Translations under genes and position numbers: made by a program
Source of the DNA: Cavia porcellus
Lineage: Eukaryota > Chordata > Mammalia > Rodentia > Caviidae
Assembly: GCF_034190915.1 (NCBI RefSeq)
Contig: NW_026947490.1
Coordinates: 67,321,494 to 67,385,493, forward strand
Reading direction: 5' to 3'
DNA: 64,000 nt
The notes under the pieces: generated by a model
Told to the model about the DNA's origin: nothing
The model's input: the letters and a program-made list of their open reading frames with translations, nothing else
The model's database searches: none
Part shown: piece by piece, positions 10,770 to 22,400 of the stretch
How positions within the stretch are numbered: position 1 is the first letter of the stretch
Layout: each line of letters begins with the position of its first letter

Positions 10770-11320
10770 TCCCTCTGTCCCCAGGCTCCCCCAGCATGGC
10801 TCCTGGGCTCTGTGACAGATCATGCTGCCTGCTGCAAATCTTGTTCACTCCAGTACAGCCTCCACAGGGCAGACCAGGTCATCTGTTGAAAACCCATTTC
10901 TGATCACATCACTACTGACACTTAGGGGGACCTCAGTGCCATCAGCATAAATCTCAATCTTTAAAATACTCTGTAAATCCTGGGCGTTCTGGATACCAGC
11001 TTCACTAGTTAATAAGCTTCATCTCTTTCCCCTGCCAGACCACAGGGCATTCTGCTGCTCTTCCTTCTGCCGCACACCCTTTCCCCTCCGTCGACCCTCA
11101 CTAATTCCTATCAGCAGGGGCATTTCTTCCCTGGGAACCCCTTCTAGCCCCCACTGACACTGCCATCAGACCCTGCATTTCTGTACCACCACATGCTCAT
11201 TAATGGCACCTTTAACTTACCTAGTGGGCTTCTGCTCCCAACGCAGATCTCAGCACAGGCCTGGGCAGATGGCAGAAGCAGCCGAATGTGTGATGAGTTG
11301 ATGAATGAAACTGTGTGCCC
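10770..11320 (+). mobile_element. L2 LINE, 3' end
   Basis: Order of motifs follows the L2 3' region: a CATTTCTGATCACATCACTACTG part, a CTCAGTGCCATCAGCATAAA part, CTTCATCTCTTTCCCCTGCCAGAC, a CTCTTCCTTCTGCCGCACAC part, and an ending GAGTTGATGAATGA. Highly diverged and non-coding. Confidence 0.65.
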
Positions 11321-11459
11321 AGCAACTGGAAGCTTATGCAACGTTTAGAAAGTTGAGGTTGGAAAAATCCAATGTATTTAGATTAAATTCACTCAATTAA
11401 CTCATGAATTCAATCATTGTTAGGTATAAATAATATGACATTTCCCTCTTCACACAGTC

Positions 11460-12010
11460 CCGTAGCCTGGCTCTTCTTCATATTGAAGAGGGAGAATTAA
11501 AATTTTAAATAAAAGCCCTCACAGTATGCCCACCAAGACCAAGCAGACATGTCCAGTACGCCAATGACAGAATACTCCTTCCTTTATGTAAACCCCGTCT
11601 TTGCTGTCCTTGTGTAACTGACAGCCTTACAGTGTAACTTAAAATGTAATAGGACATTTCTTCTTTTGCCTAACTGACAGCTTTACGATGGAACCCAAAA
11701 TGTTTAGATCCCCATAACAACCCATGATGTCACCCTGCCCTCCAACCATATGCTCCAAACTGGCCTTTGTACCTCCAGCTCTTGGGGAGAGATCCTAGAG
11801 GGAAGCCTGTCGTGTAATACACTGCCCTCCTCATAGTCGCCTCCTCTCCTCTCCTCTCCTAGTCTCCTGTCTGGTCTGAGACCCTGTCACCAAAGTCAGT
11901 TGAATAGCAAGAAACTGTGACCTTGCTGTTCCCAGTGGTGACGTGAGCCCTGCCTTGTGCCCACTCTGGCTTCCTCTTTGTCTGCCACCCTGCTGGGTTT
12001 CTGGTTCACG
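11460..12010 (+). mobile_element. Probable ERV LTR, unclassified
   Basis: Composition and layout resemble the 3' half of a retroviral LTR: an AATAAA (11508), a (CTCCT)n stretch and TGTCTGGTCTGAGACCCTGTC, a typical R/U5 style. Two similar 56 bp units start at 11615 and 11671 (TAACTGACAGCYTTAC). No terminal repeats, primer site or gag-pol frames were found nearby, so a solitary LTR fragment is the best guess. Confidence 0.4.
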
Positions 12011-13784
12011 GCCGTGGTGGGGAGGGGCATAGACACTCCTGTTCATTCCAGGCTCACGTGAGAATGCGTCCCACTGCTTCCAGGATCTCAGCCAAAAGCA
12101 CTACCTGCAGAGAATGGGGCCTTACATATGCATAGGAAATGTTCCACACCACCACATCTGAACACCAAGAAAATTCCAGCGGGCAGACAGATACATTTTT
12201 TTCCCAGGCTCCAATTTTATGAAACACAAATTAATTAATTAAGAATTAATGAACTTCATGCCACAAAGGATAAATTCTACATAGTTCTGCAACCAGTGCA
12301 AATATCTGACACACTGTTTCTACCCATGTCTTAGAAATTCGAGCACCTTAGAAGGCGGTATAAGGAAAGTAGGTTTTGGTAGAAATTATGAGGCATATCT
12401 ATAATTCTTAAAAATTCATCCATTAACACTATATAGTATGGATAGAAGCTTTCAACCGAAGAAAAAGCTGGAATAACCACGTCACTCCATTGCCTGATCC
12501 TCTGAGAAGAGCAGGGCTCTGTCCTGGTGCAGAGAACACACACAGTGTACACAGCAAGACTGAATGAAAGTATTGATTTATTTGAGACAGAGGAGTTACA
12601 GCTCCAAGCATGAAGTGTATCAAATCAATTTGTAACTCTAGCCATCTAATACCTTTCAGTTCTTATAAAGGTAGAAGAATTTAGTTCTTACATTTCCTCG
12701 ATAAAACTGCCCTTGATGTTCTGGAACGAGGTTTCCACAAATCTAATAGGTGGCCCCTGAAATAGCCTGTTGGAAATGATGGCCTGTTCCAATCCACTGC
12801 ACTTTCTGGCGGGAACGTGATTGTGATCAGTCGGGCAAAGGTCAATAAGAATGAATGGTATCTGTGCCCAAGGCAGCCATGAGAAAGTTTTAAAACCAGA
12901 TAAGAATTTAATATAGGAAATTTTTGTCTGCCTAATCAAATTTGGATGGCTCAACACTGCTTGGAATTCGAGCTGCAGATTGTAATCTGCAGGTGGGTTA
13001 GACATGAGTCATGCACCTTGGAAAGGAGTTCCTGAGCGGCTAGTTTTTATTTTTCTTTGAAGGGTCAAAGGTTCTTATCAGAGATCTGCTTCTAAACAAA
13101 AATAATGATATTTGTTCTACTGATTTGTGTATCAGAAATTTGGCAAGAATGACCTAAGCAATTTTCTGTTGTGCATGGCACTGACAAAGGACACTGGGCA
13201 GTCATCAGCTGGCATCTGGCGAGGTCTGGAGGGTCCAAGGTGGCCCGTGCCTGGTGGATCGGCAAGGGGGTCAGCAAAGCCAGGCTCACTAGACCCCTTC
13301 CCTTCGCCATGTGTTGTCCCGGCTTCTCTACACAGCCTCTGCATCCATCCTGGGACTCCTGATCCCAGCTCAGCGCTGGGAGAAACAGAGCAGAAGCTGC
13401 CAGGATTTTCAGATCTGGGCCTGGACACTGGCCCCACAGCACTGCTATTCCAGGGAACAGAGAAGTCAGGCACCTGCTCAGAGGCAAGGGAAGGAAATTC
13501 AGGCTCCGCCTCACACTGCAGGTGAGGAGCTGTCAGCAGCTTGCACCTGTGAGGGGCTGGGCGAGGCGGAGAGAAGGTGGCATCCCCTTCCCCTGGAACG
13601 GGGATTTGAGGGTGTCTTTGGGCAGCCTGTGAGCAGAGTCCAAAGGCCTTATCATTTTCAAGTCACCACACAATTTCTTACTCCTGCTTGCAATATGTTT
13701 ACATAAAAGTGCTTTCTCATTTGGCAGGAGAAGTTAGCAACTGGACTACAAAATACAATTTATGCAAAGGAACTCCATATCTGA
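12011..13784. other. No gene or repeat recognised
   Basis: Positions 13090-13700 are GC-richer and stop-poor, so overlapping frames of 110-140 codons exist in four frames at once. That pattern comes from composition rather than a gene. None shows a recognisable domain. Confidence 0.4.
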
Positions 13785-13838
13785 CAGCTATATATAATAC
13801 ACATATATATACATATATATATATATATGTATACGGTT
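13785..13838. repeat. (TA)n / (CATA)n simple repeat
   Basis: Alternating TA with CATA interruptions, next to an antisense ID SINE. Confidence 0.9.
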
Positions 13839-13861
13839 TGGTTTTTTGTTTGTTTGATGAT

Positions 13862-13966
13862 AGTGGATTTTGTTTGTTTGTTTTTGGTGGTGGTGGCACT
13901 GAGGATTGAACTCAGGGCTTTGTGCACTCTAGGCAAGCACTCTACCACTGAGCTACAACCCAGCCT
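13862..13966 (-). mobile_element. ID SINE, antisense
   Basis: TTTGTTTG-rich tail, then GAGGATTGAACTCAGGGCTT, CTAGGCAAGCACTCTACCAC and TGAGCTACAACCCAGCC. This is the older ID form (the GCAAGCACTCTACCACTGAGCTA type). No clear target duplication. Confidence 0.88.
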
Positions 13967-14649
13967 TATCACATTCTTTTTCTTTTGTGGAAAAGAACTG
14001 ACAGGGACTTTCTCTTGTCTTTGATCACTGCTCTCTGAGAATGCTCCTAAAGTTGACTGAGAGGGAAAATCCCTCTGTTCCAAATAGGTGGGAACGATCC
14101 AGCCCTCCGCTCCCTGCTGTGCTGGTTGCTGTAAGCTGAGGCTAACTTTCCACTATGCATAGAAGAAAAGGCACCAGGCCATAATTTGTAGCTTTCCCAC
14201 CAGCACTGGAGGCCCCCTGCTAGATTATTGTTGGATCAGTGACATTGCCAAGGCATGATATGGAGGATTAGGGCTCAAGTTTCAATCTAACTTGGCTACT
14301 TCCTCTCTCTCCTCTCGCCCGTGGACATTCGTCCAATGTCACTCTAACATAGGCTGTGTGTGACTGTCAGGGTTTCCTTGTTCTAAATCCAGCATAACTT
14401 CACACTTGTCAAGTGATGTTTCAGACAAAGTAATCAAAGCAGATGAAAAATCCCATTTATATTCTGCACCATAAATAGCACCAAGCTTGTAATCAGAGTC
14501 CTTCGGCTTCAGAGGTCCATTGCTAGAACACTGTCCCCTGAGATCAGACTGCACCTTGGGGTGCCAGCAGAACCAGAGCCCAAGAATTAATAATATCGAT
14601 AAATGATTCTTCTCATAATGGTAACTTCCTAATGTGTTTAGGTGGTTCT
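13967..14649. other. No gene or repeat recognised
   Basis: Ordinary sequence between two SINEs; only short frames without motifs. Confidence 0.4.
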
Positions 14650-14778
14650 TTTGTTTGTTTTTGTTTTTTGAGACAGGGTCTTACCATGTAGCCCAGGCTG
14701 GCCTGGAACTCACAACGATCCTCCTACCTCAGCCTCCCAAGCACTGAGATCACAGACATGTGCCTCCTCTCCTGGTCT
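14650..14778 (-). mobile_element. B1-like SINE, antisense
   Basis: TTGTTTTTTGAGACAGGGTC, GTAGCCCAGGCTGGCCTGG, AACTCACAACGATCCTCC, CTCAGCCTCCCAAGCACTGA. Well-preserved 7SL-derived monomer. Confidence 0.92.
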
Positions 14779-15249
14779 TAAGTGTTTTTCTCATTAGACT
14801 AAAAAAGTTAGGATGGAAGAAATAGAGGAGAAAGAAGAAATAATGTTAAGTTTTAGATGAAAGCATGAGAGCTGTTTTCATTAGAAAAATATGATCAGGA
14901 TAAATCACTACTGGAATGAACATGTAATGTCAAAGTAAAATTTGTTTCTATGTTTATAAAAATTTGAGGAACACAGTATTTCAGGAACAGATATACTAAA
15001 AAGCAGGCACCTGCTTGGGATGAATGTGTGCATTTGTCTCTGTTCCTTTATGTTCAGGGGTTTGCAAAGGAGCAGTTAGATTTAACAAGGTTAATCACCA
15101 ATTTTCTGGGTAAGCCAGGAGTGATTTGTAGGCTGTGTGATTCTCCCACAGACGTGAATTCTGTACTGAGCCCTAAAAGCATGGCCATATATCCACAAGG
15201 CATAGGGATCGTATTTCAGGGTCCCGTTTTTTTGACTGTATCTTTCACT

Positions 15250-16518
15250 GGAGGGGTCTACTTTTTTTGAGTTCTTTATCTATTCTAGACATTAGCCTTC
15301 TGTCTGAGGAATAGCTGGACAATTATTCTTCCATTCTGTAGGTTGTCTCCCCATTCTTTTGGTTGTTTCCTTCACTATCCAGGAGTGTGTACATATATAA
15401 ACTCATTTGTTGATTCTTGATTTTTTTGTGTGTGTACAACAAAGGTTCTATTCTGAGAGTCTTTGTCCACATCTATGTCTTTAAGAGTTCTGCCTATTTT
15501 ATCTGGCAGCAGATTGACTATTTCTGTTTGAACATTTAGATCTTTGATCTCTTTTGATTTTAACTTATTATGTGGCAAAATATCTCAGTCTACATGAAGT
15601 CCTGGGCATGTGGACAGCAGATTTTCCCTGCACTGCTTGTTGAAGACCATATATTTTAGGGCCCTTTCTCGAAGATCAGATGGCTGATGTGCCTGGGGCT
15701 GCTCCTGAAGCTGCTGTTCTGTTCAACATATCCGTTTCTAGTCACTGTAGCCTCATCATATAATTTGAAATCTGGAATTGTGGTGCCTGCTGCTTTGCCC
15801 TTGTTGCCCTGAGTGCTTCTGCTGTTCTGGGTCTCTTCTGGGTCCATATAAATTTCAGGATTGCTTTCTCCAGTTCTGCGAGGAATGCTGTTGGTATTTT
15901 TGATTGACATTGCAGCGAATCTGTATATCACTTTTGGAACTATGAACGCATGGACTATATTGGTCTGCCTTTCCAGAAACGGGACATCTTTCCATTTTCC
16001 CATGTCCGATGTCCTCTTCAGTCCCCTTTTTCACAGTACTTTAGCTTTCATTGTAGGGATCTTTCACTTCCTTGTTTGACTCACTGTTAAGTATTTGATT
16101 TTTTTGATGTTATTGAGGATGGTGTTGTTTTCCTAATTTCTCTCTCCATGAGTTCATTATTGGTGTGCTTGAACGCTGTATGTTGATTTTGTGTTCTAAT
16201 ATATTGCTGACTTTGTTTATTAAATTTTTTAGTAGATTTTTTGGGGTCTTCCATGTAATGGATCATGTCATCTTCAAATAATGAAAATTTGACTTCTTCC
16301 CTTCCTATAAATATCTTCTATTTCTTTCTTTTGCCTGATTATTCTGGCTAATGATTTGAAGACTCTATTGAACAGGAGAGGTAATAATGTACATCCTTGT
16401 CTTGTTCCTGATTTTTAAGGAAAGCTTTCAGCTTTTTCCCACTTAATAAACTGTTGGCAGTAGGTTTGTCATAAATGGTTTTCATCAGATTGAGATAGGG
16501 CCTCAATCGTAGGAGGTC
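15250..16518 (-). mobile_element. L1 ORF2 remnant, reverse transcriptase to C-terminal part
   Basis: Antisense L1. A minus-strand frame at 15656-16003 holds L1 ORF2 signatures in order: PKVIYRF, NPEIYMDPEETQNSRS, IPDFKLYDEATV and HLIFEKGP. A second frame at 15375-15578 has LNVQTE ... LKDIDVDKD ... NEFIY, the conserved segment that follows it in the family. The plus strand also shows TAATGTACATCCTTGTCTTG and GTAGGTTTGTCATAAATGG. Stops and shifts break the frame, so it is inactive. It continues at 17142 after an insertion. Confidence 0.88.
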
Positions 16519-16537
16519 TCTCTACACCTATTTTCTT
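16519..16537. repeat. 19 bp target-site duplication, left
   Basis: TCTCTACACCTATTTTCTT, matched at 17123-17141 with one mismatch. Confidence 0.88.
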
Positions 16538-17122
16538 TTTTTAAAAAAAAAGATAGTAAAATCCCAATGAAAAAAAAACAGAACAAAGCCAATCAAAACA
16601 AAGCAGCAAAACTGGTTCAAAACTTAAAAGCAGGATACTAGGAAAACAATGATAGCTACCATAGTATATCTTGTTATCTTCACAATAGTTGTCCATTCCA
16701 TCAGGTGTAGCAAAATCAAACCAAAACCAAAACAAAATAAAACAAATCAAAACAGAATATTGAATAAAGTGAAATAATCAGAACAAACCAAAACAGCGAG
16801 AACAATATTGGCCTTTAAAGACAACACAGAAGGAAATCCCCCATATTTGCTATATTGCATGCAGTCATCCTCCCAAGAGATGCTCAGACCCCTGGCCCCG
16901 GGCCTGCATAGTCAACCAAACAATACAAGCATTTAGTTGCTTTATGTGCCTTAGTTGCTATGTGGCTTAGTTGCCAGCCAGTCCTCCCAACCAGCAGATT
17001 GCTTATGGAGCGGAGGTTGATTCTCAGCCCATGCGCCCACGGGCTCACAGAAGGTGCTGACTTCTCTCTCCCTAGAAGCTGCGTGGCTTACACAGCTTAG
17101 CAGAAAGGCTGGCTAGTTGGCT
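16538..17122 (-). mobile_element. 585 bp retroposed insertion inside L1 ORF2
   Basis: Bounded by 19 bp duplications, and L1 ORF2 reads on smoothly across it. On the minus strand it goes from a GC-richer half to a T-rich half with many TTTTG groups and ends in a short A run (T run at 16538-16542 on plus). A part reading GACAACTATTGTGAAGATAA on minus resembles the L1 3' UTR unit near 5241, so a 5'-truncated L1 3' UTR is likely. A different retroposed transcript is possible. Confidence 0.7.
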
Positions 17123-17141
17123 TCTCTACACCTATTTCCTT
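17123..17141. repeat. 19 bp target-site duplication, right
   Basis: TCTCTACACCTATTTCCTT, partner of 16519-16537. Confidence 0.88.
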
Positions 17142-17770
17142 CAGAGTGTTTACCCTCAGCAGATACTGGATTTCATCCAGTGTTTTCTTCATCTGCCGAG
17201 ATCCTCGTGTCACTTTTCTCCTGCTTCATTACATGGTGTATTACAGCTGTTGACGCGTGTGTGAACTGTTCTTGCATCCTTCATGAAGCCTACTTGGTCA
17301 TGATATGTGATTCTTTTATTTGATGAATTCTTTTGCCAGTATTTTGTTGAGAATTTTTTGCACCTGTGTTTATTAAAGATACTGGCTCTTATTTTTATTT
17401 TTCATTTAGTCTTTGTTTTTGGAATTACGATAGTGTTACCTTCGGGAATGATTTGGGGGTACTTCTTCCATTTCAATGTCTTTAAAGAATAGAGGAACAT
17501 GGGCATTAGATCTTACTTGAAGTTCTTACAGAGCTCAGCGGTGAAATCATTGGGCCCTGAGACTTTCTTAGTTGATATTTTTTATTAATTATTATTACTA
17601 CTGCTTCAATTTTCTTGCCTGTTATGAGATTATTTAGCATTTCAGAATCTTCTTGGTCCATTTTTGGTCATTTCTTTGTATCTGGGTATCTAACCATTTC
17701 TTCTGAATTATCCAACTTATTGCCATATAGGATTTTGAAGTAGTTACTAGGATTCTTCCACAGAGTCTAT
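17142..17770 (-). mobile_element. L1 ORF2 remnant, continuation
   Basis: Antisense L1 resumes: TTACATGGTGTATTACAGCT, CATCCTTCATGAAGCCTACTTGG, TTTTGCCAGTATTTTGTTGAG, CATTGGGCCCTGAGACTTTC. This is the middle reverse-transcriptase part of ORF2. The endonuclease part and ORF1 do not follow in recognisable form. Confidence 0.85.
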
Positions 17771-20155
17771 TGTGAAAGGAAAGGATTGTGTGAGCTCTGA
17801 GCTTGGCACAGCCACACAAGTTTCTATGGTTCTACTTTTTTCTTGCACTGAGGTTTTCAGGTTGCTTAGTAGGAAGACTTTGTTGCTACTATGGGGATCT
17901 CTTTAGTTAGTGTTTGCTTTTCCACAGACACTCTGAGTGGCTAAATATAGGCCCTTTCCTCTGTCTCAAGATCCACCAACCTCAGTTAATTTGGAAGCTT
18001 GCTTGGAGCTGAGGAAATGGTCCTCTCCACAAGGATGATAGTTTTCTTCCATCAAGTGCACGGCTTCAGGAAGGACGCAAGGGAGGAAGGGGACATCCAC
18101 CTAGCCAACCAGATGACCTGACTAACCCTGGAGATGAATGAGGTAACAAATGTCACAGCCAGCTCACCTTCACTTCCTGAGAAGGAAGGGTGTAGTATAA
18201 TTGTCCCAACACCCAGTTCTCTGAAAAATGAACCACAATATTTTTGATGATATAAGACAAACTAAATATTGATATACAGTAAAACTGATAGTAGCAACTA
18301 TGCTACTTGAGCAATAACAAAAAAAATAGCAACAATAATAGAGGCTGAGACAGACTAGACACTGACAATAAGAACCAATAAAAGATATCACTGTGCTTCC
18401 TTTAATGGTAAAAGGAGACCCATAATTATAATTTAGACACACAGATAAATCAACTATTGACAACTGTTAATGCCTATTAAATGCTACAATTATGCCATCA
18501 TTAACCACAGAATTCAATGATAATAGCATAGAGTTAACTAACTACCCAAAGATTAATGCAGTTTAATAATGATACTATAAAGATGGAAGAGTAGAGAATG
18601 GAAGAATGGCACAATTAAAATTTGAACGATATAAAAGAGGAGGACAAAAAGTGAGATAAAGAAACCTATTAAAGAGTAAAACAAAATTAATAGGGTTAGA
18701 TAAAATGGAAAAGAATAACTGAGAAAAATGTTTTTAAAACAGAGAGCAAAAGAAAAGAGAACAAAGAAAAAACCCAACCACCTCCCCCCAAAACAAAAAC
18801 AGAACAAACAACAACAAAGCTAGAAAGAACCAAACAATTCCTCTGTGCTTTCGAATGGATGATTTCTTCCCAGGCTCCGCGGTATTGGAATCCACCAGAT
18901 TGAAAAAGGACCAGTGAGTCACTCTAGGACCCATTTTATTTCCACTCTCATGTTCTTTGTGTGTGAATGCCCTGCCTTGCCAGCTGGGTGTTGTTGACCA
19001 ATAATTTCTTCCTAGCACTTCAGTCACACCAACAAATCCAGTTTCTGTATTCCTCTGTGAGCACCAAGTCACAGTTCTCTCTGCCTAGCTTTATGGCCTT
19101 TGGGTTTGTGAGATGCCCTTCTGCTCCAGAGGCCCCTCTGTCCATACACCCCAAGCTATGGCAACTACTCAAGCCAAGCCATATCTCTGCTCTCATTGGT
19201 AGGTGAAGGAAGCAAAAATACTACTGAGCCCTGTGTTGGATGTAGACAGCAGAGAGCAGTTCAAGCAGACCATTGAACTTTAAGGCCAGAATGTTTAGAC
19301 ATAGCCACACACTATCAGCCTGGCTTCTTACCACGAAGGGAGGGATCCCTGCTCCCTTCCCAGCTCCAGCTCCTCAGAGGGACGCAGGTCTAGCCCTGTC
19401 CCCTCCATGCTTGTCTCCCGTGGCCACCTCCCACACAGCTGCTGTGGTGGGGGGACAACGAAATCTCTGAAGTATAGCTGTTCTCCAGCTCAGTCCCCAA
19501 CAGTTACCACCTCCCAAAACAGCTCCTGATTAACCCTCTCAGACATGGCTGGTGCTACCCTGGATTTCTTCTCCAACTCTAGCCGCCTTAATCCAGGAGT
19601 CACTGTCAGAGTAAAGCTCCACACTGTTTGGAAGTTTACAATGGCCACGGGCTTTTCCTGGGGCGAGAGCTTCCAGCCCCTCCGTTGTCTCTCCCTGCAG
19701 CGGCTGGCCCTCTCCAGACTTTCCCTGAGTCAGCCAGACAGGTGTCCCTCCTTGGGAAGTGGGGTGAGCCTTCCACACTGCTTTGTTCTTTCCTCCACAC
19801 CGTGCTCTGCTTCTCAGCTTCTCTGTTGTATCTAATTTTCCTGTCAGCTCTCTCCTAATTCTCAGGAATCTACTTCTTTTTGTCTCTTGACCAAGTTGCT
19901 GTTTCATGGTGCTTTGATTTCAGATGCTAAGAGGCTGTATTTTATTGAAAGTCTCTACTGCGCAATTTTAATCTCCCTTAATTTGTTTCTTTTTGGTTTG
20001 CTTTTCTTTTTTCAAAGAGCTGCTCTTGTTTCTTACATCTCCAGCTGGTCTTCTGGTCCTCTCTTTGAATCTGATCTCGTATGATTCTAATGAATGCCTT
20101 TTCTGATTCATTAGTCCAGAGTCAGTTTTGGCTGTTTGCAGATAAAGAACCATGG
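17771..20155 (-). other. Unclassified block with long A-rich parts, possibly retroelement 5' region
   Basis: Joins the L1 ORF2 remnant abruptly at about 17770. Positions 18200-18830 are A-rich on plus; 18840-19840 are GC-richer with several open minus-strand frames, including a lysine-rich one at 19539-19907. It could be a 5' region of the same or another L1, or an unrelated element. No duplication was found to delimit it. No domain recognised. Confidence 0.3.
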
Positions 20156-20690
20156 CACTCCATTTACTATACTAAACATGTAACATATTAAATATTTAAT
20201 ATGCTCATTAATTTATACTATCCAGAATCAATGTAAGTACACAAATAATCCAAGTCTTATGGTTTGCATGAGAAAAAAAGACAAAGGACACAAAACTATG
20301 AGAACTTTGCTATTTTTGCTTTTGTTGCTTACTATTTTTATGTAACTCAGTGTATATGAACAAATGTACATTGCGTCACCTGAGCACAATGCTAATGATT
20401 TTTATCATAAACTCCCCTTTATCATATCTTATGCACTAATTTTTCTTGAGAAAAAAAAAACATGCAGCCATTATGGTAAGAGAGTATATACTTTGAATAT
20501 ATACTTCACCCCTTATGCTGTCTTTATATCTGTTAGGATAAATATATTTGATTTCCTTATTCCACAACTAGGCAAAAATCTTTATTTTCATAATAGTTAC
20601 TCTGGCAAGAAATTCTGAAGTAATTCCTGAATCCAAGAGATGACATTGTGCTTGGTAATATATTAGCAACTCACTTCCACAATGCTAACC
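20156..20690. other. AT-rich sequence, nothing recognised
   Basis: Only short frames and A or T runs. No repeat family assigned. Confidence 0.4.
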
Positions 20691-20835
20691 CTGCAAAACA
20701 CAGTGGTACGAATGCTCAGCACTGTTGAACTTGTGAGTCTGTGGATCAGCTGGTCCCCACTCCTGGGCCTGGCTGCACTTACACCACACAGGCACCCACA
20801 CCTGGCATCTCTGCCAATCTTGACCGGTCTCCCAT

Positions 20836-21081
20836 GTGTTAGGGCGGGGTGAGCTGGCTGTCAACTGGCCTGGAACAACCGGAAAACGTGGGCATATCCT
20901 CCTTGTGGAGGCAGAGAGAAGCAGAGACACGCACGCGCCTTTTCAAGAACTTGCTACCCTTGTCTACGAAGCCCCCTTCAGCTACAGCGAGCTGTACGCC
21001 ATGCTCAACCCCAAGCACCAGAGCAAGAGATTCCTCCTCTTGCTGGGAACCATTGCAAAGGGCAGAGGTGAACTGAGGTGA
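20836..21081 (+). other. Coding-like stretch, possible exon or pseudogene fragment
   Basis: Codons at about 20938-21060 read LVYEAPFSYSELYAMLNPKH and on to LLLLGTIAKG, with many G or C third bases and no stop, unlike the surrounding AT-rich DNA. An AATAAA lies at 21125. The reading frame before it looks random, and a shift between two plus frames would be needed to extend it. I do not recognise the protein. It may be a decayed retrocopy, an exon, or chance. Confidence 0.2.
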
Positions 21082-21744
21082 ACCTAGGTGAACTGAGGCC
21101 GTTCATTCAATCTGCCTACCAGTAATAAAGCGCCTGCTACTTAGAACTTCACATCATGTAGCTTAGAGGAGTGTAGGAGTGAGCATAGAATATGACATTA
21201 CTACTCTAAAATAATGCAGGTCCACCAATATTAAATTTAGTATCTAACATGTATTCAGCAGGACGAAAGGTGCTGCTGAAATCTTAAAAAGGTGTAATGC
21301 AGAGACATAAGGCATTCTGTAAAGTCTGAATACTGAGATACTTCCAGTCTCACTGAGTTACTAAGAGCATAGTTTATTTGAAGCTGTCCTGTTCTTCGAG
21401 GTGCAGACTCCGAAGTTGTAGCAGTTAAGACATTTCTCACAGGCAGGTTTGGCCGCTGGTATTCATTATTGCCCCAGGCCAATATGTGTTTCACGAGGAT
21501 GCCACTGGCCCAGCATGTCCTGTGTGCTGAGCACTGCTGGGGACTCGTCCCAGCATCAGAGAGAGAGAGCCTTGTTTAATGTCATTGGTATCTCACCAGG
21601 GTCTTCTGATTCCTCAGATGAGTGGCTCACCTGTAGACACCTCCTCATGAGCAAGCAGCATCTGCAGTCCGGATCTTGACTATTCCATCAAACCCGGGCA
21701 GCACGGCTGGAAGGCCGTCTAGTGGGGGTGCTTAGGCCCTAGGG

Positions 21745-22097
21745 GATGTGCCCTCCTGGGATGTCGCAGGACTCTGGCCTTCCTTTCTCTTTGCTTCCCG
21801 GCCTTACGGGGAGCAGTTTTGCTCTGCCACACACTGCTGCCGTGATGCAGCCTCACCACACACCCACAGTAACAGAGCAGGGTTGGTGACCACGGACTGC
21901 AGCCTTCAGGACTGTGAGCCCCTGGCTGAGGGCAGAGCCTGGCTGTGGAGCTCTTGCGCAGGCTCAGTCCCAGTGTCAGGAAACAAACGAGGGAGACAAA
22001 AGACAGCAAGACCTGGGAGTCAAAACAAACCTGCTGTTCTCACAAGTTTATTCCCTCAGGTGTGTTGTTACAGTGATGAAAGCTAACACAGCTGCCC
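21745..22097 (+). mobile_element. MaLR-type LTR, 3' part
   Basis: CTCTGGCCTTCCTTTCTCTT, GAGCAGTTTTGCTCTGCC, a GCCGTGATGCAGCCTCACCAC part, and the end TCAGGTGTGTTGTTACAGTGATGAAAGCTAACACAG match the sense 3' half of rodent MaLR LTRs seen in antisense elsewhere in this window (38455, 55055). Confidence 0.7.
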
Positions 22098-22300
22098 TCT
22101 AGGCTTCATACGGGACCCACAGATAAAAGATACCATTAACTCTGGATCCATATGATGTCACAAGCCAGCTCTTAAAAATCAAACGAAGGGTGAAAGCCAG
22201 TGTCAAAATAGGCTCAGATCAGTGTGTGTCTGCATGTGTGTGCACACGTTTATGTGTGTACCTTTGAAGCGGGGTTAGAGGAAACAAAAGCAGAGTGTAG

Positions 22301-22400
22301 AGGGCTGGAGGGGAGCTCAGTGATCCATTACTTAGCACACACAAAGCCCTAGAGTCAACCCCCCGCACTACAAAAAGAATTTTTAATTAAAAAATAAAAC
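22301..22400 (+). mobile_element. ID SINE
   Basis: GGGCTGGAGGGGAGCTCAGT, TTAGCACACACAAAGCCC, AGAGTCAACCCCCCGCACTA, then A-rich tail. Older, diverged copy. Confidence 0.8.

Noticed and set aside
13092..13706. Several overlapping frames of 110-140 codons on both strands
   Set aside because: Four frames are open at once, which reflects GC-richer, stop-poor sequence. No domain is recognisable.
15656..16003. Active L1 reverse transcriptase
   Set aside because: The frame is interrupted, lacks the endonuclease part and is split by an insertion.
19539..19907. Lysine-rich 122-codon minus frame as a cellular gene
   Set aside because: No domain, and it sits in a block adjoining a dead L1; it is more likely retroelement debris.
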